From positions 372,001 through 436,000 of the forward strand of contig CAVPVW010000008.1 in NCBI GenBank assembly GCA_963709295.1: a stretch of DNA of 64,000 nucleotides. The letters are read 5' to 3'. This stretch comes from JBGPQJ01 sp963709295. GTDB lineage: Bacteria > Chloroflexota > Anaerolineae > Anaerolineales > Villigracilaceae. Of this stretch, positions 16,319 through 25,153 are shown piece after piece. The notes beneath the pieces are model-generated. The model searched no databases. It saw nothing but the letters and a program-made list of their open reading frames with translations, and was not told the DNA's origin. Position 1 is the stretch's first letter. The number at the start of each line of letters is the position of its first letter. A program made the position numbers and the translations under genes.

Positions 16319-17492
16319 AATTTGAATGAAGGAGTCGGGAATAAAAGGTCTCAGCATGGGACATATTTTGACTGTAATCCGCCCGCTCGGCGATGATGCG
16401 ACGATTTTGCTCGCCGGCTTTCGCTCGTAATTCGGGTTGGTCCAGCGCGGATAAAATGGCCTCTGCCAGCGAATCAGGGTCGGACGGATCCACCAGCAGC
16501 CCGTTGACCCCGGGCGTGATCCATTCCCGGATGGATTCCAGGTCGCCAGCCACAGGAAAACAGCCGCAAGCCATCCCCTCGAGCAGGGTGTTGGGCGTCC
16601 CATCGTGGGTGCTGGGCGAGACCAGCACCGCTGCCGAACGGAATTTGTCCGCCATTTCGTGGTGAGGCAGCGCAGGAAGCAGTTCCACCGATGCCTGAAT
16701 TCCAAGCTGCTCGATCCATCTCTGTGCCTGCGGCTCTCCCGCCATCGACGCACACAGGAAGCGCGCGTCCGGCCGCCTGGCCAGCACCTTCGGGATGGAT
16801 TGGAAAAACGTGTCGTTGCGCACGTACCCGCGGAATCCGCGCGGGTTGATCACCACCGGTGCGGAGACAGGCTCGGAGGGCGGGTGAAAAACCTCGCCGC
16901 GGATGCCCCCGTTACCAGGCGACACGAAGGTTGGCCGGTCGGTGGGAAACCCCCATTGCCGCGCCAGACGGATGTCGCGCCGGCAGTCGGCGTGGATCGC
17001 GTCCGCAACGGAAAGCGTCCACTCGGTGTAGTGGCGCATGAACGGGGACGAAGGGGCATGCAGGGTGAAGTCGTTACCCCAGATGGAGACCAGCAGCGGA
17101 GGAGCCTCAAGTCCGGAGATGGCCTCTGCTGCGAGCATGCCCTCGTAGGGAATGCGCATGGCATGGACCAGGTCGGGTTGCACCCTCACCACCACCTCGC
17201 GCAGCCTTTTCGAAGAGCGGGAAATGGTCAGGGGGCCGACCCACTGCCGGATTTTTTGCCGCAGGCCGAGTGCCCTTGCGCCCCACAGTCCGCTGGCGGA
17301 TTTGTTTCCACTCGCAGAGGAGGTTTTCGCCCCGCTGAAGGCCACCGGCGTGAGGTCCAGTCCGGCCAGGCCGGGGATGGGATCACAGGCAAACGTCGAG
17401 GCCAGGTAGACCTCGTGTCCTTTATCGATCCACCAGCGCATCCAGTTGAGGGCGATCGGCGAGCGCCCGTCGGCGACAAACAGCAATTTCAT
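16317..17492 (-). CDS. Glycosyltransferase, GT4-like (GT-B fold)
   Basis: 391 residues from the ATG at 17492, with AAGGAATTG upstream. The start MKLLFVADGRSPIALNWMRW is the acceptor-side Rossmann half. The C-terminal half has VLVSPSTHDGTPNTLLEGMA and GVNGLLVDPSDPDSLAEAI, the nucleotide-sugar binding EX7E-type region of GT4 enzymes. It probably transfers a sugar to a lipid or polysaccharide. UDP-glucose dehydrogenase lies 1.2 kb away on the other strand, which fits surface sugar synthesis but does not fix the substrate. Confidence 0.85.
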   Translation of the reverse strand: MKLLFVADGRSPIALNWMRWWIDKGHEVYLASTFACDPIPGLAGLDLTPVAFSGAKTSSASGNKSASGLWGARALGLRQKIRQWVGPLTISRSSKRLREVVVRVQPDLVHAMRIPYEGMLAAEAISGLEAPPLLVSIWGNDFTLHAPSSPFMRHYTEWTLSVADAIHADCRRDIRLARQWGFPTDRPTFVSPGNGGIRGEVFHPPSEPVSAPVVINPRGFRGYVRNDTFFQSIPKVLARRPDARFLCASMAGEPQAQRWIEQLGIQASVELLPALPHHEMADKFRSAAVLVSPSTHDGTPNTLLEGMACGCFPVAGDLESIREWITPGVNGLLVDPSDPDSLAEAILSALDQPELRAKAGEQNRRIIAERADYSQNMSHAETFYSRLLHSN

Positions 17493-17567
17493 TTCAATTC
17501 CTTTGCAGTTGGAATATACCACAGCAAGATGGCGGGTGTCGTAGTATCATTGGGGTGCTGAGGTCGA

Positions 17568-17984
17568 ATGGGCTGGCGCGTACTGCTCGTAGAGGACAAT
17601 TACGATAACTTTGAAATGGTGCGCTTTCTCCTCGAGCGCGCGGATTATACCGTGCTCGGTGCGCGAACCGGACGGGAGGCCGTCACCGCTGCCCAGGAAC
17701 ATAAGCCGGATGTGATCCTGATGGACCTCTCCCTCCCCGAGATGGACGGCTGGGAGGCTGCCCGTGAGATCAAGAACGACCCGGAGATTGCCGGCATCCC
17801 GTTGATCGCGCTGACCGCCCACACCCTGCCCGGAGATCGCCAGAGAGCCATGGAAGCAGGTTTCGACAATTACATTTCAAAGCCGATCAATGTTCCGGCT
17901 TTTTACGACATCGTGAGCGAAATCTTTACGGATAAAGAAAAGAAAGAAACAAAGAAAAAAAGCAAGACGACCACGAGGAAATAA
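17568..17984 (+). CDS. Single-domain response regulator
   Basis: 138 residues: one CheY-like receiver (about residues 4-122) with VEDNYDN, phospho-acceptor Asp in VILMDLSLPEMDGWE, Thr in ALTAHT and Lys in ISKPIN. The tail is highly basic (KEKKETKKKSKTTTRK), possibly for nucleic-acid or membrane contact. No output domain, and no kinase adjacent. Its stop overlaps the next start (TAATG), so it is co-expressed with the SH3b membrane protein. Confidence 0.9.
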   Translation: MGWRVLLVEDNYDNFEMVRFLLERADYTVLGARTGREAVTAAQEHKPDVILMDLSLPEMDGWEAAREIKNDPEIAGIPLIALTAHTLPGDRQRAMEAGFDNYISKPINVPAFYDIVSEIFTDKEKKETKKKSKTTTRK

Positions 17985-18634
17985 TGCCAGAGGAATCCGT
18001 ACCCGCCCCTGCCAACTCTCCCCAAAAAGGGATCCCGCCCGCCGTCTATGCGCTTGCCGGTACGCTGATCACCGCCATGGTAACCGTGCTGGTCGCGTAT
18101 TTCCAGTTCTATCTCCCTACGCAAAGGCAGATCGAGGCAACCCAGACCGCCGACGAGATCTTTTATCGACGTACCGAGACAGCCCGCGCACAGATACCGA
18201 CCCTGACTTTTACTCCCTCCCTGACGCATACAGCTACCGAATCGCAGGATGCCAACACCCCGACGTTTACCCCCACCTTCACCGCCACACCCACCCGCAC
18301 AGCAACGCCCAAGATTACTGGTGCCGAGTACTGCGTCAACGCCCGCAGCATATACGTCCGACTGGGCCCGGGGACGGACTACAGCTATTTCGGTGCACTC
18401 ACCTATCAGGACTGCCCGTTCTTCGACGCTCGCGACCCCGACAGCACCTGGATTCGAATCAGCATGGGGCAGCCTCTCTACGAGGCGCTGGGCGGAGGCT
18501 GGGTCCGCTCGGACCTGGTGCGCCCGACGGATTTCGAGATGCTGCCGGTAATCGAGCCCACCCCAACTCCCACACCCACCGAGACACCGGAGCCTCCTCC
18601 CACTCTGACCCCCACGAACACCCCGCTGGGATGA
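17984..18634 (+). CDS. Membrane-anchored SH3b-domain protein
   Basis: 216 residues. A short cytoplasmic part, one helix (about residues 22-44), a Thr/Pro-rich linker (about 66-106), then an SH3b-like domain (VNARSIYVRLGPGTDYSYFG ... WIRISMG ... GGWVRSDLV) and a second Pro/Thr tail. Bacterial SH3 domains often bind cell-wall peptides, so an envelope role is likely. The link to the coupled receiver protein is unexplained. Confidence 0.75.
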   Translation: MPEESVPAPANSPQKGIPPAVYALAGTLITAMVTVLVAYFQFYLPTQRQIEATQTADEIFYRRTETARAQIPTLTFTPSLTHTATESQDANTPTFTPTFTATPTRTATPKITGAEYCVNARSIYVRLGPGTDYSYFGALTYQDCPFFDARDPDSTWIRISMGQPLYEALGGGWVRSDLVRPTDFEMLPVIEPTPTPTPTETPEPPPTLTPTNTPLG

Positions 18635-18664
18635 CCTTGTCTGGGTTCCTCGGGTTTAGAATTA

Positions 18665-18673
18665 TGGTATAGT
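18665..18673 (+). promoter_or_regulatory. Extended -10 promoter for ugd
   Basis: TGGTATAGT matches the extended -10 pattern TGnTATAnT and lies 48 bases before the ATG. No good -35 box was seen. Confidence 0.4.
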
Positions 18674-18721
18674 GGGGCACTACTTATTAGTGCCAAATTT
18701 CACAACAAAAGGAATTACATC

Positions 18722-20023
18722 ATGAAACAACTTTGTGTCATTGGCGTCGGCTATGTCGGCCTGGTCACCGGCGCGTGTTTTGCCGACCTGGGCAACAAGG
18801 TCACCGCCCTGGATATCAACGAAGAACGCATCAAGAACCTGAACAAGGGCATCATGCCCATCTACGAACCCGGGCTCGAGGAATTGGTCAGGCGCAACGT
18901 CAAGGCCGGGCGTTTGACCTTCACCACCTCCTACGCCGAGGCCGTGAAAGGCAAAGAGTTTGCGTTCATCGCCGTCGGCACGCCCTCGGGCGTCAAGGGC
19001 GAGGCGGATCTGCAGTACGTGGAATCTGCGGCGAAATCCATCGCCGAAAACATGACCGCCCCGTTGATCATCATCAACAAATCCACTGTTCCGGTCGGCA
19101 CCGGCGACTGGGTGGCGGACATCGTCAAACGCGCCCAGCCCAAGCCGGTGGCTTTCTCGGTCGTCTCCTGCCCCGAGTTCCTGCGCGAGGGATCGGCTAT
19201 CGGCGATTGCATGCAGCCGCACCGCACTGTGCTAGGCTCGACCGACAAAGACGCCGCGAATAAAGTCGCACAACTGCACCTGCCTCTGCGCGCTCCGATC
19301 GTCATCACCGACCTGCGCACCGCGGAGATGATCAAGTACGCCTCCAATGCCTTCCTGGCGACGAAGATTTCTTTCATCAACGAGATCGCGGACATCTGCG
19401 AGGCGCTCGGCGCGGACGTGAAGGAAGTCGCTGCGGGTATGGGCTACGACGCGCGCATCGGCCGCCACTTCCTGGATGCCGGTCTCGGCTGGGGCGGGTC
19501 CTGCTTCCCCAAGGACGTGTTGGCGCTGGCCTACATGGCTGAGGAAAAGGGACTCGACCCGCGCATCCTCAACACGGTGATGGGAGTCAACTACGAGCGC
19601 CGCAAGACCGCCGTGGAGCATGTCAAGTCCATGCTGGGAGGCAGCCTGAAGGGCAAGACCATCGGCGTGCTCGGGCTGGCATTCAAACCCAACACCGACG
19701 ACATGCGCGATGCGCCCTCCATCGATATCACCAACGATCTCAGCACCGAAGGCGCTGCGGTTCGGACGTATGACCCGGTGGCCATGGACGTGGCGCGCGG
19801 AATCCTGCCGGCGGTTGAAATGTTCAACGATCCCTACGAAATGGCAAAAGGCTGCGATGCGCTCATGGTCGTGACCGAATGGAACGAGTTCAAGCAGCTT
19901 GACCTGGAAAAACTCAAGGGACTGCTCAAATCGCCGGTGATCTTCGACGGGCGCAACATCTACGACCCGGCCGTGATGAAGAGTATGGGATTTACATATC
20001 GAGGCATGGGGCGAGGTTACTAA
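18722..20023 (+). CDS. ugd: UDP-glucose 6-dehydrogenase
   Basis: 433 residues, full family length. The NAD-binding start is VIGVGYVGLVTGACFADLG. The catalytic Cys lies in GLGWGGSCFPKDVLAL (near residue 260), and GLAFKPNTDDMRDAPS is the C-terminal substrate-binding signature. The enzyme oxidises UDP-glucose to UDP-glucuronate with two NAD+, for capsule or exopolysaccharide precursors. AAGGAATTACATC precedes the ATG. Confidence 0.96.
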   Translation: MKQLCVIGVGYVGLVTGACFADLGNKVTALDINEERIKNLNKGIMPIYEPGLEELVRRNVKAGRLTFTTSYAEAVKGKEFAFIAVGTPSGVKGEADLQYVESAAKSIAENMTAPLIIINKSTVPVGTGDWVADIVKRAQPKPVAFSVVSCPEFLREGSAIGDCMQPHRTVLGSTDKDAANKVAQLHLPLRAPIVITDLRTAEMIKYASNAFLATKISFINEIADICEALGADVKEVAAGMGYDARIGRHFLDAGLGWGGSCFPKDVLALAYMAEEKGLDPRILNTVMGVNYERRKTAVEHVKSMLGGSLKGKTIGVLGLAFKPNTDDMRDAPSIDITNDLSTEGAAVRTYDPVAMDVARGILPAVEMFNDPYEMAKGCDALMVVTEWNEFKQLDLEKLKGLLKSPVIFDGRNIYDPAVMKSMGFTYRGMGRGY

Positions 20024-20051
20024 ACCGTCAGCCACAACCATCTTTCACCTT

Positions 20052-20090
20052 CCGGATAGTCAGGTAAAATTATCAGGCTATCCGGTTTTT
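20052..20090 (+). terminator. Terminator after ugd
   Basis: Arms CCGGATAG (20052-20059) and CTATCCGG (20078-20085), followed by five T. It ends 8 bases before the next start codon, which implies that the methyltransferase mRNA has a very short leader or depends on read-through. Confidence 0.75.
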
Positions 20091-20098
20091 ATTGAACT

Positions 20099-20869
20099 AT
20101 GACATCTGACAATACTCCTCCCGTTTGCAACTACGAAGGCTCCGATTACCAGACCTCCTTTTGGGAGAAAGGCGGACGCGAGTACGAGGACCGCGCGGAA
20201 GCCATCGCCCTCAAGCGCCTTCTGCCGCCAAGCGGAGAACTCATGCTTGAATTGGGCGCCGGCGCAGGACGCAACACGCCGCGCTATGCCGGTTACGAGC
20301 GCACTGTCCTGGTGGACTACTCCCGCACGCAGCTGGAGCAAGCCCGCCTGCGGTTGGGCGATTCGCCGCGCTACACCTACGTTGCCGCCGATATCTACCG
20401 CCTGCCCTTCGTGGATGGGTTGTTCGACGGCGCGACCATGATCCGCACGCTGCACCACATGGCCGATGCGCCGAAGGCGTTGTCGCAGATTAGACACACT
20501 TTGCAACCCGATGCGACATTCATCCTGGAGTTCGCCAACAAGCGCAATCTCAAGTCCATTTTGCGTTACTGGATGGGCCGGCAAAAATGGAGCCCGTTCA
20601 CACCCGAGCCGGTCGAGTTCGCCGCGTTGAACTTTGACTTTCATCCGAGGGCAGTCTTTGCCTGGTTGGATGAATTGGGCTTCAAGCGTGAGCGGACGCT
20701 GACGGTCTCCCATTTCCGGGCGGGATTTCTAAAACGGGCACTTCCCGCCTCCCTGCTCGCCAGCATGGACGGGTTTTTCCAGCCGACAGGCGCGTGGTTC
20801 CAACTCACCCCGAGCGTGTTCGTCAAAGCGACGGCTGTCGACGGAACGAAAGAGGGAGATTCCCGCTGA
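20099..20869 (+). CDS. SAM-dependent methyltransferase (Methyltransf_11 type)
   Basis: 256 residues as translated. Motif I is LMLELGAGAGRNTPRY, followed by an acidic strand (VLVDYS), DIYRLPFVDGLFD and MIRTLHHMADA. The substrate is unknown. A Cys-rich ribbon in another frame directly follows (20870-21008); a single-base shift near the A-rich bases 20845-20870 would fuse it to this protein. The end of the given translation may therefore be artificial. No ribosome-binding site is visible. Confidence 0.85.
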   Translation: MTSDNTPPVCNYEGSDYQTSFWEKGGREYEDRAEAIALKRLLPPSGELMLELGAGAGRNTPRYAGYERTVLVDYSRTQLEQARLRLGDSPRYTYVAADIYRLPFVDGLFDGATMIRTLHHMADAPKALSQIRHTLQPDATFILEFANKRNLKSILRYWMGRQKWSPFTPEPVEFAALNFDFHPRAVFAWLDELGFKRERTLTVSHFRAGFLKRALPASLLASMDGFFQPTGAWFQLTPSVFVKATAVDGTKEGDSR

Positions 20870-21008
20870 CCCGAGGTCATTTTTCAAATGCCCAAGCTGC
20901 AGCCACAGCCCCTTGGACGAACGTGACGGCCAACCCGCCTGTTCATCCTGCGGGAAGCAGTGGGGATTCAAAGATGGTATTTACGATTTCAGGGAAGCAG
21001 TGGAGTAA
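20870..21008 (+). other. Zinc-ribbon coding tail in shifted frame
   Basis: In the frame ending at the TAA at 21006-21008 the bases encode FFKCPSCSHSPLDERDG, then CSSCGKQWGFKDGIYDFREA. This is a Trm112-like zinc ribbon of the kind found attached to methyltransferases. There is no start codon in that frame, so it is best read as the true C-terminus of the preceding gene after a one-base insertion. Confidence 0.6.
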
Positions 21009-21030
21009 CTAGACATTAGGATAAATATTT

Positions 21031-21054
21031 GAGCAGCTGCAGGCTGCTCTTTTT
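21031..21054 (+). terminator. Rho-independent terminator
   Basis: Arms GAGCAGC/GCTGCTC (21031-21037, 21043-21049) with a 5-base loop and a T5 run. Nothing further was recognised between here and 21215. Confidence 0.8.
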
Positions 21055-21215
21055 GTTTATACCAGGCTGGGTCCGGATTTTGCCTCAACGATCAAATGCT
21101 CCAGCCTCCCCCACGCCGATCAGAGGAGGATCATGTCCAATATTTTTATTTTCGGCATAACCTCTTGTGTTTGAGCCTGCATTGGATTTAAAAACATATT
21201 ACAATCATTCATGCG

Positions 21216-21849
21216 ATGATGGAACCCAAAAATCCAAAAAATCCCCCCGTGCCGGAAATCGCCGAGCTAAAGCGTCAATTGCGTCGTTCGTGCCGGCAAA
21301 TCCGCAATGAGCTTGGCGAGGATACATGCCAACAGGGCAGCCTGTCGATTTGTAGTTGGATCGAAGTCTTGGCCGGTTTTCCAACGTGCTTCTGTCATCC
21401 TGGCTTATATGCCCATCTCCGGCGAAGTGGATTTGACCCTGCTGATGGATCGTCAGCCTCAAAAACACTGGGTCTTGCCGCGTATACTCCCGGAAGAAAA
21501 CCACCGTATGGTTTTTCATCCCTACGATTCCCGCCGCTTAGTCCTCCACCCGTTTGGCATGGCTGAACCAGCCCCGGATCTGCCGATCATCCCCTCCAGC
21601 AAGGTGCAACTCGCTCTGGTGCCGGGACTGGCATTCGACCGGCTGGGCAGACGGCTGGGATACGGCGGGGGCTATTTCGACCGTTTCCTGTGCGATTTTA
21701 CCGGCATCAGCATGGGAGTCATTTTCAAGGCACTGTTGCTCGACCATCTTCCATGTGGGGAATATGACGTACCTGTGGAGTGGATTGTGACCGAGGAGGG
21801 ATTATTCCATCCCAATCCAAAGACCCACTCGCTGGGTGCTGGCCCCTGA
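21216..21849 (+). CDS. 5-formyltetrahydrofolate cyclo-ligase, frame-disrupted
   Basis: The first frame gives MMEPKNPKNPPVPEIAELKR ... SICSWIE, then shifts by one base near 21361-21372 to SWPVFQRASVILAYMPISGE, continuing to 21849. The second part holds the family signatures ILAYMPISGEVD, LVPGLAFDRLGRRLGYGGGY and DRFL. The enzyme converts 5-formyl-THF to methenyl-THF with ATP. The second half alone could start at 21307 but would lack the proper N-terminus. No ribosome-binding site is seen; the start lies about 10 bases after TATTACAAT, so a leaderless message is possible. Confidence 0.82.
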
Positions 21850-21880
21850 CCCCGCCCAGATTTTGACCGACAGGTTTCCT

Positions 21881-22618
21881 TTATATCTTCTCCAGCACCC
21901 AGAAATGAGACAAACCCAGCTCTCGAAACGGCGTCCGCTCGAGGAACTGAAGTAGCCCTCGCAGCAGGCGCCCCGCCACACCAAAACGAGCGATGAGATT
22001 GTCATATGCGCCGAAGATAACTGTCCGCTCGACAACACGGACAGGCAGGCCGGCAAACAGCCGCTCGAGGTCCCTTCCGCTGTAGACGCGCACGTGCGGC
22101 GCGAGCCGGTCCCGCCAGGGACGGGGCAGCCAGTTGACGAAGGGGATGTTGCCAAAGTGGTATTTTCCGCGCCAGTAGATGCCATGCGTCTCGAAGGGGT
22201 AGCCGCGGTTTGGGACGAAGAGCACAATCCGCCCGCCAAACCTAAGCACACGCACCATCTCACGCGCAGAGAGCACGTCGTCCTGGACGTGTTCGAGCAC
22301 CTCGTGGCTGAGGATCAGGTCAAAAATGGAATCCGGGTAGGGCAGCTTTTCTCCCGCGGCGTTGATGACACTTGGGGACCGCGCACCTGCCTCGCGTGCT
22401 CGATCGAAGTCGAATTCCAAACCGAAGACCCGCCCGCCAAGAGGAGACAGGTGCTCGACGTACATCCCTACGCCGCAGCCATTCTCCAACAGCGACCCTC
22501 GAACGCGTTCGCCAGCGGCTGCGAGGATCATCTCCAGCCGGCGCTGCTGCCCGGCCCGCCACACGTAGGAAGGCTCGCCGCGCAGGGCGGCTTTTTCAAG
22601 GTCGCGGGGATTGTCCAT
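21881..22618 (-). CDS. SAM-dependent methyltransferase
   Basis: 245 residues. Motif I is LLENGCGVGMYVEHL, then VFGLEFDFDRAREA, AAGEKLPYPDSIFDLILSHE and VLEHVQDDV: a class I methyltransferase of the UbiE/Methyltransf_11 type. The C-terminal half (FVNWLPRPWRDRLAPHVRVY) may define the substrate pocket; the substrate is unknown. It converges on the cyclo-ligase gene. Confidence 0.85.
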   Translation of the reverse strand: MDNPRDLEKAALRGEPSYVWRAGQQRRLEMILAAAGERVRGSLLENGCGVGMYVEHLSPLGGRVFGLEFDFDRAREAGARSPSVINAAGEKLPYPDSIFDLILSHEVLEHVQDDVLSAREMVRVLRFGGRIVLFVPNRGYPFETHGIYWRGKYHFGNIPFVNWLPRPWRDRLAPHVRVYSGRDLERLFAGLPVRVVERTVIFGAYDNLIARFGVAGRLLRGLLQFLERTPFRELGLSHFWVLEKI

Positions 22619-22723
22619 GCGCCGAATTATAAGGCAGTTTGGTTGGGCGACAGAAACCGAAAGCAGGATTTATACTATAATAGAAATTAATTGTACTTTC
22701 TTTCAAAAACAAGGAGGCTTATC

Positions 22724-23029
22724 ATGAGACGTGGAATGGGTCCTGGAAGAAGAGGCATGATGCGGCGGCGGCGCCGGACGATGCGCAGGCGCATGCGCAG
22801 GAGAATGATGGTCGCAGGTGCCGTGGTTCTGGCCATCGGCAACAGTTGCACCAAGGTGACCCCCGCTGAAGTGCAGCAAATTGAACAACAGACGGGGAAG
22901 AAGGCCGAGGATCTCTCGGAAGAGGAACTCGATGCCGCGATGGAGACTCTCGGCATCGAAGGGCAGGAGCCGACCGAGCAGGAAGTCGCTGCGCTGGAGG
23001 CGGAAGAGGCGAAGAGTCCCTCTGTGTAA
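22724..23029 (+). CDS. Arg-rich small membrane protein of unknown function
   Basis: 101 residues from the ATG at 22724, with AAGGAGG upstream and TATAAT about 45 bases before. Residues 1-27 are almost only Arg, Met and Gly (MRRGMGPGRRGMMRRRRR), followed by one hydrophobic helix (MVAGAVVLAIGN) and an acidic Glu-rich tail ending AEEAKSPSV. The charge split suggests membrane insertion with the Arg cluster inside. It occupies the position where rimP is often found before nusA, but is unrelated to it. Confidence 0.6.
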   Translation: MRRGMGPGRRGMMRRRRRTMRRRMRRRMMVAGAVVLAIGNSCTKVTPAEVQQIEQQTGKKAEDLSEEELDAAMETLGIEGQEPTEQEVAALEAEEAKSPSV

Positions 23030-23124
23030 AAGAGATTTATTTCCAGAAACGAGTCATCAGGTGATGAACTTGATGGCTCGTTATTTCTTTGCCAGAGCGG
23101 AGTGTCCACTTTACCCGGTAAACC

Positions 23125-23153
23125 TTGCGCGAAAATTGCCTCTATGCTAAAAT
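23125..23153 (+). promoter_or_regulatory. Promoter of the nusA-infB operon
   Basis: TTGCGC (-35, 23125-23130) and TAAAAT (-10, 23148-23153) with a 17-base spacer and an extended -10 TG. It lies about 110 bases before nusA, leaving a leader that contains a strong hairpin. Confidence 0.65.
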
Positions 23154-23181
23154 CTTTTTGCAACTCAATACCGAACGCGTC

Positions 23182-23206
23182 GAAAAGTGGGCAACCCCCA
23201 CTTTTC
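23182..23206 (+). other. Leader hairpin before nusA
   Basis: Perfect 10-bp arms GAAAAGTGGG/CCCACTTTTC enclose CAACC. The right arm ends in TTTTC, so it could act as a weak attenuator in the nusA leader. NusA autoregulation by attenuation is known elsewhere; here it is inferred from position only. Confidence 0.45.
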
Positions 23207-23265
23207 TGCTTGTAATACGCGGCGTTCGTCCAATCAATAAAAGGATAGATACGGAGCAGGACAGC

Positions 23266-25104
23266 ATGACGAAAAACGAATTCGCCCTGGCATTCAATGA
23301 AGTGCTCGAGGAAAAACAACTCCCCAAGGAGGTCATCCTCCAGGCGCTGGAGTTGGCCATGGTCTCGGCCTACCGCCGCGCTGTGATGGCGTCCAGCGCG
23401 CAGCACGTCGAAGCCAAAGTGGACCCCGAGACGGGCCAGGTCACCATCCTAGCCGAGAAGGAAGTCGTTGAAGAGGTTCAGGACAACCGCACCGAAGTGA
23501 CCCTCGAAGAAGCGCAAAAGGTCAACCCTGAGGCCCAGCTGAACGACATGGTTGTGGTCGAATCCACGCCCAAGGACTTTGGCCGCGTGGCCGCCCAAAC
23601 CGCCCGGCAGGTGATCCAGCAGCGCATCCGCGAGGCGGAACGCAGCGCACAGACCACCTATTACGAGCGCCAGCTTGGCGAGATCGTCAGCGGCATAGTG
23701 CAAGCCGTCAACAACCAGGGCGCCACCATCGGCATGGACATGAAAGCCGAAGGCGTGCTGCCGGCCAACCAGAAGATCCCTGGCGAGAAGTTCCGCATCC
23801 ACGACCGGGTGCGTGCCATCGTGCTGGAGGTCAAGGACAGCGGCCGCGGCCCGCAGATCATCCTCTCGCGTTCGCACCGTAACTTCCTGCGCCGACTGCT
23901 CGAGAACGAAGTCCCTGAGATCTATCACGGCATCGTCGAGATCCGCAACATTTCGCGTGAACCCGGCCAGCGCGCCAAGGTCGCCGTTTCTGCCACACAG
24001 GCAGGCGTGGACCCGGTCGGCGCGTGCGTGGGCGTGCGCGGGGTGCGCATCCAGGCCATCGTCAAGGAATTACATGACGAGAAGATCGACATCATCGAGT
24101 GGAATGCCGACCCGGTCATCTACATTTCGAAAGCCATCAGCCCGGCGCGCGTCTCGGGCGTGTACCTGAACGACACAGGCGACAACGGCAAGACCGCCAC
24201 CGTGGTCGTGCAGGAGGACCAGCTTTCGCTGGCCATTGGCCGCGACGGGCAGAATGCCCGCCTGGCTGCCAAGCTGACCGGCTGGCGCATTGACATCAAG
24301 TCCATCGTGGAGGCGGCCACCGACACGCTCGGCAGGCTGCAGTCCAACCCCGACCTGGCTGAGCAGGCCGAAGCCGAGGCCGGCAATATCCAGCACATCG
24401 AGGAAATCCTGGCCAAGAAGGCCGAGGCCCGTCCGGTCACGCCCGAGGAATATGCCGCGCTGACCAGCTTCGTGGATCGCGTGGAGCGCCGCTCGATCGA
24501 GCGCCAGCGCGCCGAGCAGAAAGCGGAAGAGGAACGAATCAGCACCGCGCGCGCCGATATCCCGGAGGTTGCTTTTACCATGCCGCTCGAGGAAGTTGGC
24601 ATCCCCGAACACGTCTACAACCTTCTGACCGAAGCCGGTTATGCCACTGCGGGCGATATCATCCTGGCGATGAAACTCGAACCCGACAAGGTGCTGGGAC
24701 TGGCAGGAATCGGCCCCAAGGCGATGCAGTCCATCGAAAAAGCCATCGCTGAGATTAAATTCCCGGAACCGGTCGTCGAGACTCCGGTCGAAGTCGAAGC
24801 CCCGGTTGCCGAGGAACTGGCTGCTGCAGAGGCCGAATCGGTAACGGAACCATCTGCCCAGGCCGAGGTGACTGCAGCGGTCGTCGAAGAGACCGAAGAG
24901 GAAGCCGCCAAGACCTTCGAAGAAATGTTCACCCTGCGTCCCGAGATCATCTCCCCCACGGCCGCAGCGGAGGATGACGACAAGAAGGACAAGAAGGGCA
25001 AGAAGAAGAAATCCGTTGAGCTGGAATTCGACGAGGACCGCGGTGCTGTGGTCGGCAAGAAGATACACAAGCGCGGCGACGACGGTTGGGAAGAAGAGTG
25101 GTAA
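23266..25104 (+). CDS. nusA: Transcription termination/antitermination factor NusA
   Basis: 612 residues from the ATG at 23266 (MTKNEFALAFNEVLEEKQLP); upstream in-frame starts lie in the leader. Domains in order: N-terminal RNA-polymerase-binding domain, S1 (about 135-200), two KH domains (VGACVGVRGVRIQAIVKEL and LSLAIGRDGQNARLAAKL), a helix-hairpin-helix repeat (GLAGIGPKAMQSIEKAI, near 485) and a long acidic/lysine-rich tail. It binds the elongating polymerase and modulates pausing. It heads the nusA-rnpM-infB-rbfA-nrnA-truB-ribF-thyX run. Confidence 0.97.
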   Translation: MTKNEFALAFNEVLEEKQLPKEVILQALELAMVSAYRRAVMASSAQHVEAKVDPETGQVTILAEKEVVEEVQDNRTEVTLEEAQKVNPEAQLNDMVVVESTPKDFGRVAAQTARQVIQQRIREAERSAQTTYYERQLGEIVSGIVQAVNNQGATIGMDMKAEGVLPANQKIPGEKFRIHDRVRAIVLEVKDSGRGPQIILSRSHRNFLRRLLENEVPEIYHGIVEIRNISREPGQRAKVAVSATQAGVDPVGACVGVRGVRIQAIVKELHDEKIDIIEWNADPVIYISKAISPARVSGVYLNDTGDNGKTATVVVQEDQLSLAIGRDGQNARLAAKLTGWRIDIKSIVEAATDTLGRLQSNPDLAEQAEAEAGNIQHIEEILAKKAEARPVTPEEYAALTSFVDRVERRSIERQRAEQKAEEERISTARADIPEVAFTMPLEEVGIPEHVYNLLTEAGYATAGDIILAMKLEPDKVLGLAGIGPKAMQSIEKAIAEIKFPEPVVETPVEVEAPVAEELAAAEAESVTEPSAQAEVTAAVVEETEEEAAKTFEEMFTLRPEIISPTAAAEDDDKKDKKGKKKKSVELEFDEDRGAVVGKKIHKRGDDGWEEEW

Positions 25105-25153
25105 TCCAACCAAACCATGCCCCGCTCCCCTAAAGGGAGTGGGGAGATAAGGT

